A stretch of DNA of 64,000 nt, from the NCBI GenBank assembly GCA_020636375.1, contig JACJXZ010000004.1, positions 496,001 to 560,000 of the forward strand, given 5' to 3'. This document shows positions 57,338 through 64,000 of the stretch, piece by piece (the stretch's first letter is position 1; the number at the start of each line of letters is the position of its first letter). This DNA is from Lewinellaceae bacterium (GTDB lineage Bacteria > Bacteroidota > Bacteroidia > Chitinophagales > Saprospiraceae). The notes below the pieces were generated by a model. It had not been told where the DNA came from, searched no databases, and saw only the letters and a program-made list of their open reading frames with translations. Both the position numbers and the translations under genes were made by a program.

Positions 57338-58756
57338 TTGGCCTCCTTAGATGAACGCGATATTACCCGGCGTACTTTGAACTTCCTCAAAAGCCATTAC
57401 CGGCAACGGCAACGGGAAGGGGCAACGGTGCTCAGCTCCGACATGAGGGGGGCAGGCGGGATCATTGCGGACGGCTTCCTGTCTTTTCCCCAGGTCGACG
57501 GCCGGGATTTCCGGGCGACGGTAGAGGCTACCTCCCGCAATTCTCAGCATGAAGTGCGCTATGAATTAAGGCGCAGCTTGCTGGGGTGGGACAGCGCGGC
57601 TGTTTCTGCTACGCTCGCTGCTGCCGGTTTGACAGTTTGGTACGAACAGGGCAGCTTGCCGGTAAAGCAGCTGGGCCTGGTTGCATCAGGCGCCATCCTG
57701 CTTTTCGTCTTCGGGTTGTTGAGTTTTGTGTGGTCGTTCCTGCTGCGCCATCTTCGCCGGTACCGGCAGATTTATGCCATTGAGCAGTTCAAACAGTACT
57801 ATGCCGACGAACAGTGGGTGGCCATTGCCGAAGATGTTTTTTCCAATTACCACGACGACCGCTATTACCTGGAGCTGCGCAACCAGTGTATTTACAACGG
57901 CTTTGGCCTGGTCGTCGTCCGGGAAAGCAAGCCGCCGATCATGCAGGTGACCCCTTCCCGGCAGGACCTCTTTCAGAACCGGCGGCAACTCATCCCGCTG
58001 TTCTCCCAGGCCGAACTGAGCAAAGTGATCGGGGAGGACAAACGCCTGGGATGGATACGCCGCTTCCGGTCCAACCGGCTGATCGACATTCAGGAAAAAT
58101 TCAAATACCAGATAGCGGTCTGCCTGCTCTCCGTGGCAGTGGCCGGCGGCATCTTCTACCTGGAATGGAAAGACCGCCCCCTGCTGGTGCTGGATTACGA
58201 GGAGTACCTGGCCGAAATGGCCAAAGCCTGGCAGCAAAACCGGTACAACAGCATGCCGGACACCATTCCGCCGAACCAGTATAAGATCGATACGCCTTTC
58301 GTCTGGCCCCCGCCTTACCGCAAAGAGGAAAGCCCATATCTTTCCCTGGGCCTTACCGCCGAGCCTCCGCCGGCGCCGGCACCTTTAGTTGAGCCGGAGA
58401 AGCCGGAAGCGGATTTCCTCATCGCCTTTCCCGAAGTCGAAGGGCTGATCACCTACGACTGCTCCCGCCTCCGGATCGAAGGAGAGGCCTACGTCGTCCA
58501 GGAAGGCGTTTATCCGTCTTACTCTGCCGCCGCTGCCCGGATCGCCGAGCTGAGAAGCTACGGCCTGGAGACGAGCGCGCTTTGGCTGGGCTGCTTCAGC
58601 GGCGCAGGCAGGGGGTATGTCGTCTTTTTCGGCCCTGTATTCCGGGGTTCTGCGGAAACAGCCCGGGCGTTGAGCATTTACGAAACCCAACTGGGAGATA
58701 ACGTGTTGAAGATAGGGCTGGAAGTCCGCTCTCTTTCTCCCAATTTCCAACGGTAA
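57338..58756 (+). CDS. Membrane protein with C-terminal SPOR-like domain
   Basis: A TTG start at 57338 lies 3 bp after folP and gives 472 residues. The N-terminal 95 residues look like a soluble restriction-endonuclease-like or DUF domain (FLKSHYRQRQREGATVLSSD, EVRYELRRSLLGWDSAA). Two hydrophobic segments follow (AVSATLAAAGLTVW and LVASGAILLFVFGLLSFVWS), then a cytoplasmic part, another helix (QIAVCLLSVAVAGGIFYL, about 262-280) and a Pro-rich linker. The last 75 residues (AYVVQEGVYPSYSAAAARIA, GYVVFFGPVFRGSAETARAL) match the repeat-strand layout of a SPOR domain, which binds denuded peptidoglycan. A role at the cell wall is inferred. The YheT-like gene starts 2 bp after the stop. Confidence 0.7.
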   Translation: MASLDERDITRRTLNFLKSHYRQRQREGATVLSSDMRGAGGIIADGFLSFPQVDGRDFRATVEATSRNSQHEVRYELRRSLLGWDSAAVSATLAAAGLTVWYEQGSLPVKQLGLVASGAILLFVFGLLSFVWSFLLRHLRRYRQIYAIEQFKQYYADEQWVAIAEDVFSNYHDDRYYLELRNQCIYNGFGLVVVRESKPPIMQVTPSRQDLFQNRRQLIPLFSQAELSKVIGEDKRLGWIRRFRSNRLIDIQEKFKYQIAVCLLSVAVAGGIFYLEWKDRPLLVLDYEEYLAEMAKAWQQNRYNSMPDTIPPNQYKIDTPFVWPPPYRKEESPYLSLGLTAEPPPAPAPLVEPEKPEADFLIAFPEVEGLITYDCSRLRIEGEAYVVQEGVYPSYSAAAARIAELRSYGLETSALWLGCFSGAGRGYVVFFGPVFRGSAETARALSIYETQLGDNVLKIGLEVRSLSPNFQR

Positions 58757-58758
58757 AT

Positions 58759-59736
58759 ATGCCTTTGATCCAAAAATCAACCTACCGCGCCTTCGGCCTG
58801 TTTCGGCACGGGCACGTCAATACCATATACCCCGCCCTGTTCCGGAAGGTGGCCGGCGTCCATTTTGAGCGCCAGCGGGTCACGACTCCGGATGGCGATT
58901 TTCTGGACCTCGACTGGTCTGCCCGGGGCAGCCGCCGCCTGGCCGTTATCCTGCATGGCCTGGAGGGCAATGCCAGCCGGCCCTACGTGCGGGGTATGGC
59001 CCGTTATTTCAACCAAAGAGGCTGGGATGCCCTGGGGTTCAATTTCCGGGGTTGCAGCGGGGAGCCCAACCGAAAGCTGCGGTCTTACCACGTCGGAGAG
59101 ACCGGCGACCTGAATTTTGCCCTCTCTGTTATCCTGGACGAGCGCGGCTATGAATCGGTCGCGCTGATCGGGTTCAGCCTGGGCGGCAACGTCGTCCTTA
59201 AATACCTGGGCGAGGCGGGAGATCAGGTGCCGCCCGAGGTCCGTTGCGCAATCGCCTTTTCCGTTCCCTGCGACGTCATGAGCGCCAACCGGGAAATTGA
59301 CAAATGGCAGAACTGGCTCTATCGCCACCGCTTTATCGCCAGCCTCAACGACAAAGTGAAAGAGAAGGCGATCCGCTTTCCGGAACAGCTAACCCTGCCC
59401 CGGCCTATGCCCCGGGATTTCCGGGAGTTCGACGGCCGGTTTACCGCGCCCATTCACGGCTTCCGGGATGCGGAAGACTACTGGACACGCAACAGCAGCC
59501 TGCGTTTCCTGCCGGGCATCCGCCGGCCGGCCCTGCTGGTCAGCGCCCGGGATGATTCTTTCCTGAGCCCGTCTTGTTATCCTTCCGGGCTGGCAGAGGA
59601 GCATCCCCGCCTCTTCCTGGAGGTTCCCCGCTGGGGCGGCCACGTCGGCTTCGTCTCTTCGGGCCCGGGCGGCGCCTACTGGTCGGAACGCCGCGCCTGG
59701 CAGTTCGCCGAGGAAATGACGGGAAAAGCAGTATAG
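58759..59736 (+). CDS. YheT-type alpha/beta hydrolase
   Basis: The 325-residue enzyme has the YheT/ABHD1-3 pattern. The start GHVNTIYPALFRKV is followed by ILHGLEGNASRPYVRGMARY and GFNFRGCSGEPNRKLRSYH; the nucleophile is S140 in LIGFSLGGNVVLKYLGE. The acid is in LLVSARDDSFLS and the histidine in VPRWGGHVGFVS. These hydrolases act on esters or lipids and their physiological substrates in bacteria are largely unknown. No signal peptide is present. The start lies 2 bp after the SPOR-like gene, so the two are translationally coupled; the TamB-like gene follows after 97 bp. Confidence 0.93.
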   Translation: MPLIQKSTYRAFGLFRHGHVNTIYPALFRKVAGVHFERQRVTTPDGDFLDLDWSARGSRRLAVILHGLEGNASRPYVRGMARYFNQRGWDALGFNFRGCSGEPNRKLRSYHVGETGDLNFALSVILDERGYESVALIGFSLGGNVVLKYLGEAGDQVPPEVRCAIAFSVPCDVMSANREIDKWQNWLYRHRFIASLNDKVKEKAIRFPEQLTLPRPMPRDFREFDGRFTAPIHGFRDAEDYWTRNSSLRFLPGIRRPALLVSARDDSFLSPSCYPSGLAEEHPRLFLEVPRWGGHVGFVSSGPGGAYWSERRAWQFAEEMTGKAV

Positions 59737-59833
59737 ATATTAAATCTTCGTTAAATGCCGCCTGTATTAGATATATTCGCAGTCCATTGCAGTTAGACTA
59801 CAAGAGTCAGGTGATCAGGATGAATTAATCAGC

Positions 59834-62800
59834 ATGGAGGAAAGAGAAGAAGTCCTTCAACCGGAAGAAAAGCGGCCGCCCCGCTGGAAAGCCGCCGCTC
59901 TCTTCGCCTTGCGCTGGATACAGCGCCTGGTGATGGCCTCCCTGTTTCTTCTCCTGGGCATCATTCTCCTGCTGCAGGTCCCGGCAGTGCAGAACTGGGC
60001 CGCCCAGAAATCTACCGCTGCCCTGAGCCGGGCCCTGGAGACGACCGTTTCCGTCAAGCGGCTCAACCTCGCTTTCCTCGACCGCCTGGTGCTGGAAGAG
60101 TTTTATGTCGAGGGGATCGGCTCCGGCGATACGGCCATCTACAGCAAACGTCTTTACGCCAACATCAGCCTCAACCCGGTCACCATTTTCCTCCGGGGGC
60201 TGGTCGTCGAGGAAATAGCCCTGGATAGTGCGATCGTCAATATCCGGACGCCGGAAGGCTCGTCGCAGAGCAACATACAGATACTGCTCAGCCGGCTTTT
60301 CCCCGCCGACACCGCCGCTTTGAAAAAAGAAAAACGCCCGTTCAAGCTGGAGGTGCAGAAATTGTCGCTGGCCGACGTCCATTTCCTGCAGGAGGACAAG
60401 GTGAAAGGGAAGCGGTTGTCGGTAATCCTCCAAAGAGGAGAACTGGTGATAGAAGAGCTCAACCTGCCTGAAAATTACGTGCACGCCCAATCCGTAGACC
60501 TGGAGAACCCCTATGTGCGCATCGACGATTACCCGGAAAAGCCCCTCCCCGGCACCGACACCACTGCCCTTCCGGAGCAACTGCCGGAAAACTCCCTGGA
60601 CGAAAGGCGACCGTTCTACGCCACGATCGGCCAGCTGCGGGTCGCAGAGGGCAAATTTTCCCTGCACAACTGGCTTAAAGCGCCGGTGAAAACAACGCCC
60701 GCCGACGAGCTGGATTTCAAACATCTCGACGTTTATGACATTAACATCGGGATCGACTATTTTTCCTTTTGTGAAGACAGCCTGGACTTCGAAGGCCAGG
60801 TCCGGCAGCTGGCCCTGCGCGACCTCAGCGGCTTCGTCCTGGAAAACCTCTCCGTCGGGCAGGGCAGGGTATGGTGCAAAGGCATGGAACTCAACGGGCT
60901 GAATATCAAAACGCCTTACAGCGAGATCGGGGACACCCTGGCCTTCCGGTACAACGGCTATGATGCCTTTACTGAATTTCCCGACCGCGTCCGCATGTAC
61001 GGACATCTGGACAAGTCCCAGGTGCGCCTGCGGGACATCATGACGTTTGCCACCGGGCTCAAACAAAATACCTTCTTCCGCCTCAACAAAGACCGCCTGC
61101 TGTTTATCGACGGCCGGGTGAAAGGCCGGGTGAACAACCTCGACGGCGAGGAACTTTCCATCGCCCTGGAAGACAACAGCTTCGTCATGGAGGGCTCCTT
61201 CCGGTCCCGCGACCTGACCATCCGGCAGAGCGAAACGCTCAACCTCGACCTGTCGAAACTCAAGACGAGCATGAACACCCTGCGGCAGCTCATCCCCAAT
61301 TTCGCGCCGCCGCCCAACTTCGACCGGCTGGGGCAACTCAACTTTAAAGGCCGCTTCGACGGCTACTTCTCCGACTTCGTTGCCTACGGAGAACTCGCCT
61401 CCTCCCTGGGCCGCGCCCGCATGGACATGCGCATGAATCTCAAGCAAGGGCGCGCCAAAGCCAACTACTCCGGAAAACTCACCCTGTCCAACTTCGACCT
61501 GGGCGGCTGGTCCCAGAACTCCGATTTCGGGCTGGTTACCTTTACTTCCGCAGTCAGCGACGGCTACGGCCTGACCGCCGAGACGGCCCAGGCGGCACTC
61601 ACCGCTGAAGTGCAGAGCTTTGTGTTCAAAGGGTACAACTACCAGAATGCCAGCCTGACCGGTGAGTTGAAGAAAAACCTCTTCAGCGGCCAATTTGCCA
61701 TTCAGGATGACAATATCGATTTCTCTTTCCTGGGTAAAGTCGATTTCACCGATACCATCCCCAAATTCAACTTCAATGCCTTTGTCAACAAGCTGGACCT
61801 GAAACCGCTCAACCTGGCCGGGGAGAACATGGCCATTTCGGGCGATGTGTCGCTGGACCTCCGGGACAGCCGCTTTTCCAATATGGAGGGTACGGGCCAG
61901 GTAAAGAATTTCTTGCTCCGCCACGCCCGGCTGGGAAATATCTCGGTAGATTCCGTTTTTTTCAGTTCTGAATTCATCGGAAACGATAAGAAAAGGTTCG
62001 AAGTCCATTCGGAGATCGCCGACGCCACCCTGGAAGGGGCTTTCGATATCGAACAGGTGCCCGTGGCTTTTATGCAGTACCTGTCCCGCAATTTCCCGGA
62101 ATTTTTTCAGCGGCTGGGGCTCAAAGCGCCCGAAAAGGAAGTCCGCCCTCAGAGTTTTTCCTTCAATGCCCGGATTTCCGATTCCAAAAACCTGCTGGCG
62201 GTGTTTGACAGCCGCCTGGGGCCCATCCGCAATGCTACGGTTGAGGGATATTTTGACAACGTCCTGGACTCCATCTGGGCATTTGTCGATGTGCCGCAGT
62301 TTCGTTTCGATAAGATAGAACTGAACGGTGCCGGCGTGATGCTCCGGCTGGAGCAATCCTTCGGCAATATCGACCTGGCCGTGGCCGAGCCGGTGCTGAA
62401 CCAGAAAACTTACCTGTCGCCGGTTAAAGTGTTGGGCCTGCTGGAGCGCGACACCTTCGATATCGCCCTGGCCTATGAATCGGAAGGCATGTCTTTCCTG
62501 GATAAGCTCAACCTCAATGCCCGCCTGTTCCTGCCCGACAGCCTGAACTACCGCGTTGAGTTCAGCCAATCCAACCTGGTGCTCCTGGAAACGCCCTGGC
62601 TGATCAACAACAAGAATTACATCACCTTCAGGAAAGGGCACATCGACACCCGCAACTTCCTGCTGACCAACGGAGGCCGCCAGATCAAACTGGAAGGGGT
62701 GGCCGACAAAGGCCTCAAGCTGGGCCTGTACAATTTTGACTTCAGTTTTATCGACGACATCTGGGATTACGATCAACTGGATTTCGCCGGGCGCTTCAAT

Positions 62801-64000
62801 GTCATCGCGGAGGTGGAAAATATTTTCCAGCTCTCCGGCATCAAGGCCACCGCCCTGGCCGATACCCTGCTGGTCAATAATGACGACTGGGGCGCCCTGC
62901 GCCTGGACGCCGAGGCGGCCGACCTGAAATCCCCGTTTCATGCCTTCCTCTCGATTACCAAAGACACCTCCCAGCTGCTGGTGGAAGGCGCCTATAACCC
63001 TACAGACATTGGCGATGAAGCGGAAATCCCCGAACACCGGCGGGCCAACTACTTTGATTTTAACCTCGACGTGTCGGCCTTCCCGGTGAACATCGCCGAG
63101 TACTGGATCGGCTCCAGCGTTTCCAATACGGTGGGCAGCTTCAACGCCAGCCTGCGGATACAGGGTTTCCCGAAGGCACCCCATCCCAGCGGATTTATCA
63201 CCGTCCGGAACGGCGCTACAACCGTGGATTATCTCCAAACCCGCTATTTCTTTAAGGAAGGTTATGTCATCGTCGACGATTATCTGTTCGATGCTTCAGG
63301 GACTAAAGTCCGGGATGAATTCAACAATACGGCTACGGTGAAAGGCGGCATCACCCACAACCACCTCAAAAACCTGGGCATCAACGCCCGCCTCGAAACG
63401 GGCCGCTTCCTGGCGCTGAACACCAAAAAAGGAGACAACGAGCTTTTCTACGGCAGGGCCATCGGCCAGGGCGAAGTCCTCTTCAACGGGCCTTTCGACA
63501 AGGTGGATATCTACGTCAACGCCACAGTAGGAGAGGGGACCCGCCTGGTCATCCCGGTGAGCTACGGGGAGGATGCCTCCGAACTCAGTTTCATCCGCTT
63601 CCGCGAACGCCCCGAAGAGGCCGGCCAGCGCCCCGAACGGGAAGAACCCACCGGCGTCAACCTGGAGATGGACCTGTTCATAACCGAAGAGGCCCAGGGC
63701 GAGATCATCTTTGACGAACAGGCCGGGGATATCATCAAGGGAAACGGGCGGGGCAACATCCGCATCCTGGTGCCCCGCAACGGCGATTTTCAGATGTTCG
63801 GCGACTACGTCATCGAGCGCGGCGATTACCTCTTTACCCTCTACAACGTCGTCAACAAGGAGTTCAGCATCAAGAAGGGAGGGATCATCAGCTGGTCGGG
63901 CGACCCCTTCGGCGCCCAAATCCGCCTGGAAGCGGAATATGAGGACCTCTCCACCTCGGTGGCCAACTTCATCCAGGAATATCTGTCCGAAGCCTCCCCC
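59834..64000 (+). CDS. TamB/AsmA-like envelope translocation protein, 3' truncated
   Basis: The frame is open from ATG 59834 to the window end, 1389 codons, with no stop. The N terminus has a Glu/Arg/Pro-rich cytoplasmic tail and one membrane anchor (LVMASLFLLLGIILLLQV). AsmA-like segments follow (WAAQKSTAALSRALETTVSV, then KRLNLAFLDRLVLEEFYVEG) and then long periodic beta-strand repeats. Near the edge, FGDYVIERGDYLFTLYN and FSIKKGGIISWSGDPFGAQI are the hallmark of the TamB C-terminal domain. The family forms a groove that carries lipids or outer-membrane protein precursors between the membranes. The gene probably continues a few hundred bases further. The 1137-codon open frame on the opposite strand (59825-63238) is a shadow of its codon use. 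Confidence 0.92.
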   Translation, partial: MEEREEVLQPEEKRPPRWKAAALFALRWIQRLVMASLFLLLGIILLLQVPAVQNWAAQKSTAALSRALETTVSVKRLNLAFLDRLVLEEFYVEGIGSGDTAIYSKRLYANISLNPVTIFLRGLVVEEIALDSAIVNIRTPEGSSQSNIQILLSRLFPADTAALKKEKRPFKLEVQKLSLADVHFLQEDKVKGKRLSVILQRGELVIEELNLPENYVHAQSVDLENPYVRIDDYPEKPLPGTDTTALPEQLPENSLDERRPFYATIGQLRVAEGKFSLHNWLKAPVKTTPADELDFKHLDVYDINIGIDYFSFCEDSLDFEGQVRQLALRDLSGFVLENLSVGQGRVWCKGMELNGLNIKTPYSEIGDTLAFRYNGYDAFTEFPDRVRMYGHLDKSQVRLRDIMTFATGLKQNTFFRLNKDRLLFIDGRVKGRVNNLDGEELSIALEDNSFVMEGSFRSRDLTIRQSETLNLDLSKLKTSMNTLRQLIPNFAPPPNFDRLGQLNFKGRFDGYFSDFVAYGELASSLGRARMDMRMNLKQGRAKANYSGKLTLSNFDLGGWSQNSDFGLVTFTSAVSDGYGLTAETAQAALTAEVQSFVFKGYNYQNASLTGELKKNLFSGQFAIQDDNIDFSFLGKVDFTDTIPKFNFNAFVNKLDLKPLNLAGENMAISGDVSLDLRDSRFSNMEGTGQVKNFLLRHARLGNISVDSVFFSSEFIGNDKKRFEVHSEIADATLEGAFDIEQVPVAFMQYLSRNFPEFFQRLGLKAPEKEVRPQSFSFNARISDSKNLLAVFDSRLGPIRNATVEGYFDNVLDSIWAFVDVPQFRFDKIELNGAGVMLRLEQSFGNIDLAVAEPVLNQKTYLSPVKVLGLLERDTFDIALAYESEGMSFLDKLNLNARLFLPDSLNYRVEFSQSNLVLLETPWLINNKNYITFRKGHIDTRNFLLTNGGRQIKLEGVADKGLKLGLYNFDFSFIDDIWDYDQLDFAGRFNVIAEVENIFQLSGIKATALADTLLVNNDDWGALRLDAEAADLKSPFHAFLSITKDTSQLLVEGAYNPTDIGDEAEIPEHRRANYFDFNLDVSAFPVNIAEYWIGSSVSNTVGSFNASLRIQGFPKAPHPSGFITVRNGATTVDYLQTRYFFKEGYVIVDDYLFDASGTKVRDEFNNTATVKGGITHNHLKNLGINARLETGRFLALNTKKGDNELFYGRAIGQGEVLFNGPFDKVDIYVNATVGEGTRLVIPVSYGEDASELSFIRFRERPEEAGQRPEREEPTGVNLEMDLFITEEAQGEIIFDEQAGDIIKGNGRGNIRILVPRNGDFQMFGDYVIERGDYLFTLYNVVNKEFSIKKGGIISWSGDPFGAQIRLEAEYEDLSTSVANFIQEYLSEASP

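Noticed and set aside
59825..63238. Open frame of 1137 codons on the minus strand
   Set aside because: It is antisense to the TamB-like gene, has no recognisable domain, and arises because high-GC codon use leaves the complementary frame free of stops.

Overview
The window looks like the chromosome of a fairly GC-rich free-living Bacteroidota, most likely from the Saprospiria (Saprospiraceae/Lewinellaceae type). The reasons are type IX secretion (Por) C-terminal sorting domains on three proteins, two giant hybrid two-component regulators, DUF1080 proteins, many lipoproteins with a C-terminal lipobox cysteine, TAnnTTTG-like promoter elements, and coding GC that by eye is near 58%. This placement is inference; no rRNA, tRNA, CRISPR array, phage or plasmid backbone was seen.

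Layout. 1-7.7 kb: the end of a cysteine dioxygenase-like gene, two DUF1080 (3-keto-glycoside hydrolase family) genes, a membrane-embedded amidohydrolase, a Fn3-like lipoprotein, a divergent ROK sugar kinase and a Gfo/Idh/MocA oxidoreductase. DUF1080, Gfo/Idh/MocA and ROK genes together suggest glycoside breakdown through 3-keto intermediates. 7.8-14.2 kb: a LytS/LytTR pair, a lipoprotein, an AspT/YidE-type transporter and an iron-sulfur photolyase/cryptochrome, with a MITE between the last two. 14.4-21.2 kb: an ABC-2 exporter, a candidate small RNA, a sodium:solute symporter, LolD, nicotinamidase and ornithine aminotransferase. 21.5-26.4 kb: a 1036-residue TPR protein paired with an outer-membrane barrel. 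26.5-39.9 kb: an amidase, then a one-directional run of exported proteins (START, propeller, two tail-fibre-like paralogues, Kelch, beta/gamma-crystallin, EGF-like, delta-60-like, T9SS cargo). 40-47.4 kb: two hybrid histidine kinase/AraC regulators directly upstream of that run. 47.6-54.5 kb: a TM2-TPR-SHOCT protein, an AAA/PD-(D/E)XK protein, a dynamin-like GTPase, WbqC and ARPP-1 proteins. 54.6-64 kb: a frameshifted membrane protein gene, a 43-residue membrane protein, then a tight folP - SPOR-like - YheT group followed by a TamB/AsmA-like gene that runs off the end and occupies the last 4.2 kb.

The most distinctive property is the intergenic DNA. It holds two copies of a 158-bp foldback MITE with TAA duplications, a related foldback element, several other inverted-repeat elements, and simple arrays with periods of 7, 8 and 9/35 bp that sit against gene ends. 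One GC-rich repeat-like segment appears to have become coding sequence inside the ATP lid of a histidine kinase. No single complete new defence or biosynthetic system is evident. The best candidates for something undescribed are the exported-protein cluster with its adjacent regulators, the amidohydrolase with a membrane insertion, the MITE family and the candidate small RNA.
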